Position numbers and translations under genes: made by a program. The notes beneath the pieces were generated by a model. It had not been told where the DNA came from, did not search any database, and saw only the letters and a program-made list of their open reading frames with translations. DNA of 64,000 bases, from contig NZ_HG964404.1 in NCBI RefSeq assembly GCF_000612805.1, positions 521,091-585,090 of the forward strand, read 5' to 3'. Below, one piece after another: positions 43,787 to 52,716 of this stretch (within the stretch, counting starts at the first letter, position 1; each line of letters starts with the position of its first letter). The DNA comes from Bacillus ndiopicus (lineage in GTDB: Bacteria > Bacillota > Bacilli > Bacillales_A > Planococcaceae).

Positions 43787-44183
43787 CTACCAATTGTGCA
43801 TTTAACACCAGATAGTTATTTATTTTTTTAAAATTCAAAGAGGCAACACCTACAAATAATATTTCATTTCCTGAATTTAAGCGTACGCGAATCGTTTCAC
43901 TTGATTTACTAATATAATGATTTAAATTTCCTTGCATAATTTGAATTTCCGTTCCTCCGTTTCGCACCAAAACCTGATCAGCCGTCACAATAAAGCTTTG
44001 TAAATCTATAATAAACATTTCCCAAGTAGCTTCTTGTACAGAACTATTTTTATAAAGGGGCGGTATATATAAAATAATTAATAATAAAATCTTGGAGAAC
44101 AACAGTAATGCCAAAAGCTGAAATAATGCTTCTGAAAATGTAAAACCGCGTTGATTCCAAATACCTTTTACAAACCTATGCAT
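43740..44183 (-). CDS. comGF: Competence pseudopilus protein ComGF
   Basis: A 147-residue membrane protein with a pilin-like N-terminus (NQRGFTFSEALFQLLALLLF), although it lacks the Glu5 context of major pilins. Position, overlaps with comGE and comGG, and the C-terminal segment IMQGNLNHYISKSSETIRVR fit ComGF, a minor component needed for the transformation pilus. Confidence 0.85.
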   Translation of the reverse strand: MHRFVKGIWNQRGFTFSEALFQLLALLLFSKILLLIILYIPPLYKNSSVQEATWEMFIIDLQSFIVTADQVLVRNGGTEIQIMQGNLNHYISKSSETIRVRLNSGNEILFVGVASLNFKKINNYLVLNAQLVDGTTEGRTFIVPPEK

Positions 44184-44461
44184 TTTTGTCGCCTCTCCTT
44201 TGTATTATTAAAATCAACGCATATTTCCCCATCTTTATAATGCCAGTCATAGGCTATTTTTTGAATTATGATTTCACCACTTGTAACCCCATAAAGCTGC
44301 ACAAGCCGAGCACCGTTTAACGCTGCTTCACTAGCATGAAGCTCTAGTTTTTTATTATATAAGTTACTTTGTAAATAAGTACTAAGAGGTAGCAACGTAC
44401 TTGCAAAAACAAAGATAATAACTAAACCTAGCAAAGTATCTACAAGTGAAAATCCTTTATT
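44168..44461 (-). CDS. comGE: ComGE-like minor pseudopilin, start codon unclear
   Basis: The span encodes NKGFSLVDTLLGLVIIFVFA, a good prepilin peptidase site (KGF) plus membrane helix, then a short domain ending KERRQKCIGL; it overlaps comGF by 16 bases. The conserved part begins at 44461, inside the comGD stop region, but there is no ATG, GTG or TTG between the upstream in-frame stop and that motif; the first usable start (TTG, 44434) would remove the cleavage site. The frame is +1 relative to comGD. Either the start codon was lost, a one-base error is present, or ComGD and ComGE are joined by frameshifting. Confidence 0.7.
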   Translation of the reverse strand, partial: NKGFSLVDTLLGLVIIFVFASTLLPLSTYLQSNLYNKKLELHASEAALNGARLVQLYGVTSGEIIIQKIAYDWHYKDGEICVDFNNTKERRQKCIGL

Positions 44462-44894
44462 GTTCTGAAAGAAGTCGCATTCTCCCCTTTCCTAGATTAA
44501 TTGAGTATATTGTTCGTCGCTCCCCCATTAGAAACTCTATTTTCCCAAAGTTTATGATTGTTCCATACCCAGTAAATTCAATACGTGTGTTTGTCGTGTA
44601 AATATTTGCGGTGATATTATCTGGAAATTGTCTTGCAATAAGCAATTCATCGTAACGTTGAAAGCACTGTAACTCTTTACCTCCGTTAATCCAGCATCTA
44701 GATGTCAAGCCGCTTTCCATTGACAATGTTTGCATTTCAAGTAAATCCAGCTCAAACTGCTGTATTGTTTTCTCATAAATATCAAGCTGCATTTGTCGAA
44801 AGGAAAAAGTGACTACAAAAAAGCTGATTAATGATAGAATTGCTAGTACAAATAGCATTTCTATAAAAGTGAAGCCTCCTTCACGACGTATCAT
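44457..44894 (-). CDS. comGD: Competence pseudopilin ComGD
   Basis: A 145-residue minor pseudopilin. The prepilin motif is REGGFTFIEMLFVLAILSLI, with cleavage expected before Phe and Glu at +5. It overlaps comGC by four bases. It contributes to the pilus that brings DNA to the ComEA receptor. Confidence 0.9.
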   Translation of the reverse strand: MIRREGGFTFIEMLFVLAILSLISFFVVTFSFRQMQLDIYEKTIQQFELDLLEMQTLSMESGLTSRCWINGGKELQCFQRYDELLIARQFPDNITANIYTTNTRIEFTGYGTIINFGKIEFLMGERRTIYSINLGKGRMRLLSEQ

Positions 44895-45244
44895 CCTCCC
44901 TCACTTTTTCCTACAAGCATCACTTTACCTTCCGCGTCAATCGTCACAAGCTCACCACTTGGGCATTTTGCCTCCTCACTGTCAATATATTTTTCACTAA
45001 ATAAATCGCTCACTGTCGGCGTGGTCATATGATCGATTTTATATGCTTCTACTTGCCCCTGAAGCATTGTCATATAGGCTGAGCATCCTTTGCTATCAAT
45101 TGAAGCGAAGTGTTTGGTTACATTCGGGATTGTCACTAAAATTAATATAGACACGATTAACAGCACGACTAACATTTCCACTAAGGTAAAGCCTTTTTCA
45201 TTTTTCAATTGTTCATCCCTCCAAGCTTTATCAAATAACCTCAA
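44891..45244 (-). CDS. comGC: Major competence pseudopilin ComGC
   Basis: A 117-residue pilin with NEKGFTLVEMLVVLLIVSIL, the classic cleavage site with Glu at +5, followed by LVTIPNVTKHFASIDSKGC. Two cysteines (CSAYM and AKCPSG) could form the known disulfide. It overlaps comGB by 14 bases. It is the main subunit of the transformation pilus. Confidence 0.94.
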   Translation of the reverse strand: MRLFDKAWRDEQLKNEKGFTLVEMLVVLLIVSILILVTIPNVTKHFASIDSKGCSAYMTMLQGQVEAYKIDHMTTPTVSDLFSEKYIDSEEAKCPSGELVTIDAEGKVMLVGKSEGG

Positions 45245-46301
45245 GCATTTTATACATCGGCAATAAAATGCTTAAGTAGGCTGCAATAATACATGCTGCA
45301 ATAACTAAAAATAGTATTGGCTGAATAAGCTGCATTGTACTTTGTATAATATTTTCTAGCTTTTGATCTAGCAAATCTGCATATATTAGCAATTCACGTC
45401 CGAGTAGCCCGCTTTTTTCTCCATGATCGATAAATTGTTCAAAACGAGGAAAGAAGAAACCAATAAGCAAAATTGTATGTGCTAAACTATCGCCATAAAT
45501 AATTCGTTTACCAATACGCTTTGCGATGTAGGCAAGCTGTGGTTGAAGCTCTTGTTGCTCCAAATAAAGGAGTGATTGCTGTAGTGACATACCGCTTACT
45601 AATAGATCTCCTAATGAACGTGCAAATTGCCTTGTTATAATTAAGGTCCAGAAATAGCGTAGTATAGGTATTTTTAATAAAATGGCTAATTGTAAATCTA
45701 CCCTTTTTTGGCGGATGTAGATTAACGCAACGATGGCTATTACACTTAGACAAAATGCTAGAATAATAAAATAATCTGGGACATGTAGGAAAAACTTTGT
45801 CCATTGAACTGTAGAATTTTCAACTTGTGTAGTTCTTGAATGCAGCATTTGTTCGATTGTAGGTAAAAAATAGAGGCGAAACGCAGTAAATAAGGAAATA
45901 ATAAAGATGAAGAGCAGTATTGGGTATAACAGTATTTTTATAAAACGCATTTTTATTTTTTCTCGAAAAACCATCTGCTGTGCAACAATTTGAAGAGTAT
46001 TTGCTAGGTGGCCCGTTGCTTCTGCCAGTTGAATTGCTATTAAAAATTGCGGCTTAACACCTAATTGACGCAAAATAACCGTAACACCCTGTCCTTTTTG
46101 AAAGCAGCTATCTATTAGCTCTTGCCAATATTTAAAATCTTTCACATGATAGGGTAGCAGCATCGTAATACAATCTGCGAACGTGTAGCCCTCTTGAAGT
46201 AGCTGACTCATCCTCTCTATCAATTCTGGGAGTCGTTTCACTCGAATTTTCTTGCGAATAGCAAATTGTAACAGACGACTATCAATGCGTAATATGTGCA
46301 T
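45231..46301 (-). CDS. comGB: Competence type II secretion-like membrane protein ComGB
   Basis: A 356-residue platform protein of the T2SS/pilus family. Two repeated domains each carry family segments, such as FADCITMLLPYHVKDF, QLAEATGHLANTLQIVAQQM and SLGDLLVSGMSLQQSLLYLE with FEQFIDHGEKSGLLGRELLI. Three membrane helices lie near residues 130, 185 and 335. It overlaps comGA by 20 bases and anchors the pilus in the membrane. Confidence 0.93.
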   Translation of the reverse strand: MHILRIDSRLLQFAIRKKIRVKRLPELIERMSQLLQEGYTFADCITMLLPYHVKDFKYWQELIDSCFQKGQGVTVILRQLGVKPQFLIAIQLAEATGHLANTLQIVAQQMVFREKIKMRFIKILLYPILLFIFIISLFTAFRLYFLPTIEQMLHSRTTQVENSTVQWTKFFLHVPDYFIILAFCLSVIAIVALIYIRQKRVDLQLAILLKIPILRYFWTLIITRQFARSLGDLLVSGMSLQQSLLYLEQQELQPQLAYIAKRIGKRIIYGDSLAHTILLIGFFFPRFEQFIDHGEKSGLLGRELLIYADLLDQKLENIIQSTMQLIQPILFLVIAACIIAAYLSILLPMYKMLEVI

Positions 46302-47301
46302 AAGACTGTCCTTCTAGCTGATATAGCTGATGTTCAAGTGTGTGGTTATAATTAAGCGAATACACTTCGCCATGTGCTATGGCAACAAAAGCCTCATATA
46401 AATGAACATCGCTTAAAAGTTCAAATATCGCTTTGCGTTCACTCTCTATCCCCACTTCAATAAGTGTTTGGGCAATAATACCAACTGTCGCTTGACGCAG
46501 CTCATCAAGCGATACGCCTAAATCCATTAATCGATATAAGCAATTAACCGTATTTTTAGCATGAACAGTTGATAATACTAAATGCCCACTCAATGCAGCT
46601 TGAATGGCAATTTTCGCGGTTTCAGTATCACGAATTTCACCAATCATTATAACGTCTGGCGAATGTCGTAAAATGGCTCTTAATCCTTCTGCATACGTTA
46701 CACCTGCTCGTTCATTGACTTGGATTTGTATAATTTGCTCATGATTTTTCTCAACAGGATCCTCCAATGAAATCACATGGCGTTTTAGCTCTATACAGCA
46801 ATAATGAATTAAAGAATAGAGAGAGGTTGATTTACCGGAGCCAGTCGCACCGCAAAAAAGTAACAAGCCTTGTCTATTTTGCACAAGCTGTTCTATTTTC
46901 TTGGCTATTGCTGTATCATGGCTTAACTCCGCAAGTGGTAATGTCATATTTTGTTTTAAAATACGCATAACTAAACTTTCATTACCTAACACTGAAGGCA
47001 ATGTTGATATTCGAAAGGCATAAACAGTTTGCTCTATTTCTTTTTGAAAAGCACCACTTTGTGGCTTACGTTTTTCACTTATATCGAGTGCAGATAAAAA
47101 TTTGTAATACGTAATAATCCTCGTTGCTAACTCCTGTGGAAGCTGCCCTTTCGCATACATTTTTCCATACTTCCGAAAAACAACACTATAGAAACCATTT
47201 GCTGGGGATAAATGAATATCAGATGCACTAAAGGCCAAAGCTTCCTCAATTAATTGCTCGCTTTTTTTCACAACAATTGATTCTGTTTCTATGCAACACA
47301 C
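46282..47301 (-). CDS. comGA: Competence ATPase ComGA
   Basis: A 339-residue GspE/PilB-type ATPase that powers pseudopilus assembly for DNA uptake. Walker A is GATGSGKST, Walker B HSPDVIMIGEIRDTETA, with the Asp box HVISLEDPVE and His box GHLVLSTVHAKNT. It is the first comG gene. The frame begins GTG TGT TGC; a GTG nine codons later (giving KKSEQLIEEA) is an equally likely start. A possible ComK site lies about 70 bases upstream. Confidence 0.94.
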   Translation of the reverse strand: MCCIETESIVVKKSEQLIEEALAFSASDIHLSPANGFYSVVFRKYGKMYAKGQLPQELATRIITYYKFLSALDISEKRKPQSGAFQKEIEQTVYAFRISTLPSVLGNESLVMRILKQNMTLPLAELSHDTAIAKKIEQLVQNRQGLLLFCGATGSGKSTSLYSLIHYCCIELKRHVISLEDPVEKNHEQIIQIQVNERAGVTYAEGLRAILRHSPDVIMIGEIRDTETAKIAIQAALSGHLVLSTVHAKNTVNCLYRLMDLGVSLDELRQATVGIIAQTLIEVGIESERKAIFELLSDVHLYEAFVAIAHGEVYSLNYNHTLEHQLYQLEGQSYAHITH

Positions 47302-47730
47302 CTCGCTTTCTATTTTTCACTAACTAGCTATCTTAGCGTCATTATAGAAAGGAAAAAGACATCTGAAAAGCCGTTTTACTAAAATAAATTTTTGACCTAC
47401 TTTTTTATGTCGATATTTTAAATTTCAACACTTTTCCCCTATGCTTTATATATTTCACACATCGCATACAGTGGATTACCGATGCAAGTAGAAATTTAAT
47501 TAAAAGAGGATTAATTGAAATATTATGCCGATATATGCACTTAGTTTATCAACCACATATTGTGGGCATAATTCATAAAAGAATAGCATTTATAGATTTT
47601 CATTTTCAGAAAAAAATGTACACTTCTTTGTCACAAAGAATGTAGAAGTTCCAGTTTACTTTCTTTAGTGAAATCATTTATAATGGATTGGAGAAGATTG
47701 TATTTGTATATAGAAGGAGGGGAATTACAC
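47302..47730. other. Divergent intergenic region, comGA and DUF2626 promoters
   Basis: About 430 bases between two divergently transcribed genes. It contains the candidate ComK boxes at 47366-47393. The rest is AT-rich with no other recognised signal. Confidence 0.4.
47366..47393 (-). promoter_or_regulatory. Candidate ComK binding site of the comG operon
   Basis: Two AT-boxes, AAAA-N4-TTTT at 47366-47377 and AAAA-N5-TTTT at 47381-47393, lie upstream of comGA. ComK boxes are AAAA-N5-TTTT pairs at fixed distances (8, 18 or 31); this pair is closer than usual, so confidence is low. Confidence 0.3.
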
Positions 47731-47973
47731 ATGAGCAATATGTATAAAGTTATGGCTTTCTGGACAGGTATTTTCACTGTTTTATTCTATTTAGGTGATA
47801 TGTATGAGGTTTCGCTATTATTCTTAGGTAATACTGGATTATTCTTATTATTAGGCTTCTTAAACCTTTCAGAGCGCATGTATATGTACATTTTCGGTGC
47901 TTATTTAACTATTTTCTTCGCAGGTTTCACATACTACACAACATTTATGCACGTACCTGGTGGAGGACATTAA
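47731..47973 (+). CDS. yqgY: DUF2626 membrane protein (YqgY family)
   Basis: An 80-residue protein with three membrane helices: MYKVMAFWTGIFTVLFYLGD, LFLGNTGLFLLLGFLNLSER and MYMYIFGAYLTIFFAGFTYY, ending HVPGGGH. This is the near-invariant DUF2626 pattern of Bacilli; function unknown. The start at 47731 follows GAAGGAGGGG; the longer open frame has no support. Confidence 0.92.
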   Translation: MSNMYKVMAFWTGIFTVLFYLGDMYEVSLLFLGNTGLFLLLGFLNLSERMYMYIFGAYLTIFFAGFTYYTTFMHVPGGGH

Positions 47974-48012
47974 TCACACAGTTAAAGCCTCACTAAATAT
48001 TAGTTAGGATTT

Positions 48013-48047
48013 AAGCGTGGACAAAGTAACTTACTTCGTCCACGCTT
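48013..48047 (+). terminator. Terminator of yqgY
   Basis: AAGCGTGGAC and GTCCACGCTT arms with an inner AAGT/ACTT, followed by TTTTTA. Confidence 0.85.
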
Positions 48048-48109
48048 TTTTATTACCTTAATTTTCAGCCACCCAATTGGCAGTGCCACTTGTTGATGGA
48101 GGGATTTGG

Positions 48110-48517
48110 ATGAGAACAATATTGATAATTTGTTTTGCACTTGTTCTAATCGGCTGTCATGCTGAATCAAGTGAAATTATTACATTGGATGAAGTTATGG
48201 ATGCATTTGAGCAACATGATCTTGAACTAACTAAAACAAAGAGAAGCAAAAATAGTATCCTCGGTACAAAATTAAATGGTGTAAAACCTAGCGCATACTT
48301 ATTAGATAATAAATCAATATATATTTATACGTTTCATTCCGCTAGTGATGTACAAGAAGCATTAGAAGAATTTAGGGATAAAAGCGCTCCTATGAACTTG
48401 GTTTCTTTTACTGTTTATACAAAAGATAATGTGCTAGTCTATTACGTTCATGCACAAGATTTAGCAATAATCAATGACATTGATCCAATCATAAAAGAAG
48501 CATTAGATGGCTTATAA
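48110..48517 (+). CDS. Small putative lipoprotein
   Basis: A 135-residue protein beginning with a lipoprotein signal peptide, lipobox ALVLIGC (Cys near 16), then a domain with TLDEVMDAFEQHDLELTKTK. That segment resembles the start of small lipoproteins in which a helix is followed by a beta-sheet, such as LptM- or YusW-like proteins, but I cannot name the family. GATGGAGGG precedes the ATG at 48110; the longer frame start at 48077 has no ribosome binding site. It has its own terminator. Confidence 0.7.
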   Translation: MRTILIICFALVLIGCHAESSEIITLDEVMDAFEQHDLELTKTKRSKNSILGTKLNGVKPSAYLLDNKSIYIYTFHSASDVQEALEEFRDKSAPMNLVSFTVYTKDNVLVYYVHAQDLAIINDIDPIIKEALDGL

Positions 48518-48523
48518 AAGCTG

Positions 48524-48556
48524 AAAAGGCTATTCAGACTTTCTGAATAGCCTTTT
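48524..48556. terminator. Bidirectional terminator between the lipoprotein and yqgX
   Basis: AAAAGGCTATTCAG and CTGAATAGCCTTTT, perfect 14-base arms between convergent genes. Confidence 0.9.
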
Positions 48557-48559
48557 ACC

Positions 48560-49207
48560 TTAAAAACCGTTCAAAAATGGGTTCGTTTCCATTTCAGTGG
48601 CTGGTGTTGTATAGTCACCATGCCCTGGATAAATAATTGTGTCTTCTGCTAATGAGAGTAGCTTGTCATGGATAGACTGCAATAACACTGGCATTGACCC
48701 ACCGATTAAATCTGTGCGTCCAATACTCCCCTCAAACAACGTGTCCCCTACAATTGCAAAGCCCTCTTCTTCAAAAATATAAGAAATGCTGCCTGGCGAA
48801 TGACCAGGTGTAAATACTGCCTTAAACACAAAGTTCTCAATATTGAATACTTGCTCTTTTCGAATAATATGCTCTTCTTTTGGCTTATCTACAACATAAT
48901 TCGGTAATTCAGCATACTTGCCTGAGCCATTTTTCATCGGATCTGCTAGCCAATCTACTTCCTTCTCGTGGACATAGACAGGTATATCAAATGCATCGCG
49001 TAGCTCATTAACTGCACCAATATGGTCAAAATGCGTATGCGTTAAAAAAATCGCTAATGGTTTTAATTGATTTGCCTTAATTTCACGAATTAGGCGTTCA
49101 CCCTCTTCACCAGGATCAAAAATTAGGCATTGCTTATTAATATTGCTTACAATATAACAATTTGTTTGTATAGGTCCAAGTGGATATGTACGTGTACTTA
49201 ATTTCAT
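48560..49207 (-). CDS. yqgX: MBL-fold hydrolase, glyoxalase II-like (YqgX)
   Basis: A 215-residue metallo-beta-lactamase-fold hydrolase. The metal motif is LTHTHFDHIGAVNEL, with further ligands in TPGHSPGSISY, VGDTLFEGSIGRTD and YPGHGDYTT. Relatives include hydroxyacylglutathione hydrolases and YqgX of B. subtilis, a Zn-dependent hydrolase; these organisms use bacillithiol, so the true thioester substrate may differ. Neighbours yqgY and yqgW are conserved. Confidence 0.9.
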   Translation of the reverse strand: MKLSTRTYPLGPIQTNCYIVSNINKQCLIFDPGEEGERLIREIKANQLKPLAIFLTHTHFDHIGAVNELRDAFDIPVYVHEKEVDWLADPMKNGSGKYAELPNYVVDKPKEEHIIRKEQVFNIENFVFKAVFTPGHSPGSISYIFEEEGFAIVGDTLFEGSIGRTDLIGGSMPVLLQSIHDKLLSLAEDTIIYPGHGDYTTPATEMETNPFLNGF

Positions 49208-49373
49208 TTACGAAAACCTCCGTTAACTTTGCAGTTGATTCCTTTTAAATTGTATACGAAGTTCAAACAAACGTCACTTTTTCCGCTCGACAAAAGGCAT
49301 AATAAGTTTTACAATAGAGAAGGAATATTGTTTGCGACATTCATTTTCTGATGTCGAAAGGAGTGTCTTTTTA

Positions 49374-49553
49374 ATGAACTTATTAATGGTTATTTTCGGT
49401 TTAGTGGCTATTTTTGCTGTAGTTGGTACATTCCAAGCAATTAAAGAAAAAAATCTTCTAGGTATTGTTTTCAACCTAGGTGCAGCAGCAATCTTCGGAT
49501 GGTTTGTTGTGATGACTGTTCTTAATGCTGGATACCCACCAAAAATTCACTAA
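49374..49553 (+). CDS. yqgW: DUF2759 small membrane protein (YqgW family)
   Basis: A 59-residue protein with two membrane helices (LMVIFGLVAIFAVVGTF; GIVFNLGAAAIFGWFVVM) and the conserved KEKNLLG loop, matching DUF2759/YqgW of Bacilli. AAAGGAGTG precedes the ATG at 49374. Function unknown. Confidence 0.88.
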   Translation: MNLLMVIFGLVAIFAVVGTFQAIKEKNLLGIVFNLGAAAIFGWFVVMTVLNAGYPPKIH

Positions 49554-49561
49554 TAGCTAAT

Positions 49562-49606
49562 AAAAGGACGAGCTGCCGTTGTAAAACGGTGTAAGCTCGT
49601 CCTTTT
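49562..49606 (+). terminator. Terminator of yqgW
   Basis: AAAAGGACGAGCT and AGCTCGTCCTTTT, perfect 13-base arms, T-rich tail. Confidence 0.85.
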
Positions 49607-49630
49607 ATTTTTCTATCTCAAAACAAAAAA

Positions 49631-49669
49631 TTGCCCGGAAAGCGGCATATTAGCCTCCTTTCCGGACAA
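49631..49669 (-). terminator. Terminator of the LTA synthase gene
   Basis: TTGCCCGGAAAG and CTTTCCGGACAA pair with one mismatch and are followed on the minus strand by a T run. It closely resembles the hairpin at 30780-30824. Confidence 0.75.
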
Positions 49670-49675
49670 CTTCTT

Positions 49676-51580
49676 TTACTCTTTATCTTTAGAGCCTTGC
49701 ATTAAATTCCCTGTCTTTGAATCATAGAAACGCAGTAAATCTCCATTAATAATGGCATCTGAATAACCTAATTCAGTTGCTGCGCTTTCGATTAATGGCT
49801 CACATGCGGCAATATCAATTTGCTCACCAGTAGCTCTATCGTAGCACGCGTCGCTTGCGTAGACTACTTTATCTGTAATAAAACGACCATCGCGGAAAAT
49901 AACAGCGTCTTCACGATCCTCTGAGAACAGATCCGCACCAAGCTGCATATCCTTCGAAGTGTCAACACCCAATAAGTGTAAAATCGTAGGACGTAAATCG
50001 ATTTGACCTGCAACTTCATCCATAACTCGACCATCATTTGAACCTGGAATATGGATAAATAATGGTACAGATTGCAATAAAGCATTGTCATAAGGCGTAA
50101 TTGCTTCCTTGCCTAAATACATAGCCATTGCTTTATTATGGTTTTCAGAAATACCGTAGTGATCGCCATACATTACGATAATTGAATTATCATATAAACC
50201 TTTTTCCTTTAAATCATCGAAAAATAGTTTTAATGCCTCATCCATATAACGAACCGTTTGGAAATAACGGTTTAAAGTACCTGAATTTGATGTATATTCA
50301 TCAATCATTATATCCTCTGGATCAAGATAGAATGGATAATGGTTTGTTAATGTGATAAGACGTGAGTAAAATGGCTGTGGCATTTCAGTCATATGCTGTG
50401 CTGATTGCTGGAAGAATGGAATATCCTTCATACCCCAGTTAACCGCTTCACCTTCACCAACTTCATACGAATTCACATCATAAAATTTCTGGATATTAAA
50501 TGATTGGTAAATCATATCGCGATTCCAGAATGATTTATTATTTGGGTGCATCACATTTGTAAAGTAACCATTTTCACCTAAGCGTTCTGCCATAGAGTTA
50601 TATGTGTTACCACCATGTGTAAAGAATACTGCCCCACGACCTAAACCGAATAAAGAGTTTTCTAAAATAAACTCAGAGTCAGATGTTTTACCTAATCCTG
50701 TTTGATGATAGAAATTATTAAAATAATACGTATCTTTATCTTTTGTTAACGAGTTTAAGAACGGCGTTACTTCTTGGCCATTCATTTCATTATTAATAAC
50801 AAAGTTTTGCAATGACTCTAGTGACACAACAATTAAATTACGTCCAGCATATTTACCAAACATTTCAGCATTTGGTTCAGCTTGATTTGCACGTATATAG
50901 TTGTTCACTTCAACAAGCTCACTACCATCCGCAAGCGCTCGCTGTGCAGAAGATTTAGATTGAATATAAATATCATATAAATGATAGTTATACGTACCGA
51001 TATTTTTTACTAGTAGCTCACGGTCAAAGCTACGTGTTAAAAGCTGTGGACGCTCTGTTTCTGCAAGTCCTAAATTTAATAAAAGCATTGCCGCTGCTAG
51101 TACAAAGTAAGCGTGGCGCACATCTTTGCGAATCGTTAATTGCTCATTCAATTTAGGAGCAAATTTCAACAATATCACTATGAAAATAACATCAATAAAG
51201 TAGAATATATCCCAAACATTAATAATAGCTAATGCAGATGTTCCTAAATCACCAAAATTGCTCGTCTGGAACAATACTGGTAATGTAATAAAATCATTAT
51301 AGAAACGATAAAAAGCAACGTTTCCATATAGAACAATCGACAATAGGAAACTCACGATTAAAATATAACGATTGCGAGTAGTCGATTTCTTGAAAAATAG
51401 CGATAACCCATAAGCAATTAATAGGAAGCTTAATGGATTAATCCATAAAATAAAATATTGCATGCCATTTTCAATCTTCATATCAAAGCTTGTTTGATAC
51501 ACGATTACTGTTTTAATCCATGTAGCAATAATTGCAAAAGCTAGTATTGAATGTTTAGGCCATTTATTAATAGAACTCAT
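49676..51580 (-). CDS. yqgS: Lipoteichoic acid synthase family protein
   Basis: A 634-residue LtaS-type enzyme that transfers glycerol phosphate from phosphatidylglycerol to build lipoteichoic acid. Five membrane helices occupy residues 10-175. The extracellular sulfatase-like domain has Glu255 in VVSLESLQNF, the nucleophile Thr299 in QTGLGKTSDSEF, and the metal site segment MYGDHYGISENHNKA. Length is normal. Its position near yqgW/yqgX and yqgQ corresponds to yqgS in B. subtilis, which has several LTA synthases; whether this is the main one cannot be told. Confidence 0.92.
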   Translation of the reverse strand: MSSINKWPKHSILAFAIIATWIKTVIVYQTSFDMKIENGMQYFILWINPLSFLLIAYGLSLFFKKSTTRNRYILIVSFLLSIVLYGNVAFYRFYNDFITLPVLFQTSNFGDLGTSALAIINVWDIFYFIDVIFIVILLKFAPKLNEQLTIRKDVRHAYFVLAAAMLLLNLGLAETERPQLLTRSFDRELLVKNIGTYNYHLYDIYIQSKSSAQRALADGSELVEVNNYIRANQAEPNAEMFGKYAGRNLIVVSLESLQNFVINNEMNGQEVTPFLNSLTKDKDTYYFNNFYHQTGLGKTSDSEFILENSLFGLGRGAVFFTHGGNTYNSMAERLGENGYFTNVMHPNNKSFWNRDMIYQSFNIQKFYDVNSYEVGEGEAVNWGMKDIPFFQQSAQHMTEMPQPFYSRLITLTNHYPFYLDPEDIMIDEYTSNSGTLNRYFQTVRYMDEALKLFFDDLKEKGLYDNSIIVMYGDHYGISENHNKAMAMYLGKEAITPYDNALLQSVPLFIHIPGSNDGRVMDEVAGQIDLRPTILHLLGVDTSKDMQLGADLFSEDREDAVIFRDGRFITDKVVYASDACYDRATGEQIDIAACEPLIESAATELGYSDAIINGDLLRFYDSKTGNLMQGSKDKE

Positions 51581-51843
51581 TCCTCAACATCCTTTCTTAT
51601 TTTCCGAGCCTGTACCTTAGATTTTTTATGTTCACATTTAATTCATCAGCCACACCGCTGCGTAATTGAGAAAAACTTTCATACCTATTCCCTGTTTCTA
51701 CTAAAATGAAACAAAATCTATCTTAAGGCTTTTTATAAAATTTCGCAATAAAAAATCGTGTATTAGCAAATAGGCAGAATATTGCAGTCAAATACATGAT
51801 TTTTTGTTGTCTTTTATTAGTACGTTTATTCCCAAAAAAAGTT

Positions 51844-52050
51844 TCACCCTTTTTTCTCCAATTGCAGTCTAGATGCTTCTTGACGAATTAATAACATCGC
51901 AGTTTGAAAGTCGCGCGGCTCCAGTACATTAGCCTTATACAACTCTCTTATCTCATCTTCCATTAGCATTAAATCACCAAGACGATCCGTCGTATAAATA
52001 TATGTGCCGTACTGTTTTAATAATTCATAAATATCAATCATCGATTTCAT
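51844..52050 (-). CDS. yqgQ: DUF910 protein YqgQ
   Basis: A 68-residue helical cytoplasmic protein: SMIDIYELLKQYGTYIYTTD, then RLGDLMLMEDEIRELYKAN, the DUF910 pattern. The start ATG overlaps the stop of the 5-FCL gene (ATGA), with GAGGAG seven bases upstream. Function unknown; in B. subtilis it neighbours glcK. The rhomboid gene yqgP usually found between it and yqgN is absent. Confidence 0.88.
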   Translation of the reverse strand: MKSMIDIYELLKQYGTYIYTTDRLGDLMLMEDEIRELYKANVLEPRDFQTAMLLIRQEASRLQLEKKG

Positions 52051-52634
52051 ATTAGTGGCTCCTCTCGATTTGCTAGACAATTAATGGATTCCGTTTCTGT
52101 AATAATTGTATGAACAGGAATATCATGAGACTCAAATGGCACCTGCTCAGTTATTTGCTCACTAAAAGCTAGTGCAAGCAAAGTCCCTTGATAGCCAGGT
52201 AAGTATCTATCATAATAGCCTCCACCGTAGCCTATGCGATATCCTTTTTTATCGAAAACGATTCCTGGCACAATAATAGTATCAATTGTATCTCGTTCAA
52301 TAATCTCCGTCATGGCAGGAATCGGTTCTCTTAAATCCATATAAACGGTTTCTAATTGAAAAAAGCCTTCAATCGAATAAAATGTCATCTCTCTCGTTTT
52401 CGGATGACACTTTGGTACAGCAACTACTTTACCTTGCTGCCACAGTGCTTCAATGATTGCAATTGTATCAACTTCAGGCTTAGATGAAATTGTAACAGCA
52501 ATCGTTTTCCCTTTTTTAATAGAAGGCTGCTGCATTAACTGTTTCCCGATAGCGATTGAACGCTCTCGGTAATCTGTATAAGAAATTGTATCTAATTGGC
52601 TACGTACCTGTTGACGCATTAATTTTTTATCCAT
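52047..52634 (-). CDS. yqgN: 5-formyltetrahydrofolate cyclo-ligase
   Basis: The enzyme converts 5-formyl-THF to 5,10-methenyl-THF with ATP, returning this storage folate to one-carbon metabolism. The 195-residue protein has the substrate loop PGIVFDKKGYRIGYGGGYYD and the ATP-binding basic segment MDKKLMRQQVRSQL at the start. The ATG at 52634 is preferred because GAGGA lies before it. It pairs logically with the glycine cleavage genes in folate metabolism, although these are 10 kb away. Confidence 0.92.
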   Translation of the reverse strand: MDKKLMRQQVRSQLDTISYTDYRERSIAIGKQLMQQPSIKKGKTIAVTISSKPEVDTIAIIEALWQQGKVVAVPKCHPKTREMTFYSIEGFFQLETVYMDLREPIPAMTEIIERDTIDTIIVPGIVFDKKGYRIGYGGGYYDRYLPGYQGTLLALAFSEQITEQVPFESHDIPVHTIITETESINCLANREEPLI

Positions 52635-52680
52635 TGTCATTCCTCACTTATAGAAAGTTACCTCTATATTTAAAGTAAAA

Positions 52681-52706
52681 AGCCAAAACCACACGGGGCT
52701 TTGGCT
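52681..52706 (-). terminator. Terminator of rpmG
   Basis: AGCCAAA and TTTGGCT arms with T run on the minus strand, 11 bases after the rpmG stop. Confidence 0.75.
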
Positions 52707-52716
52707 AATTGAGCAA

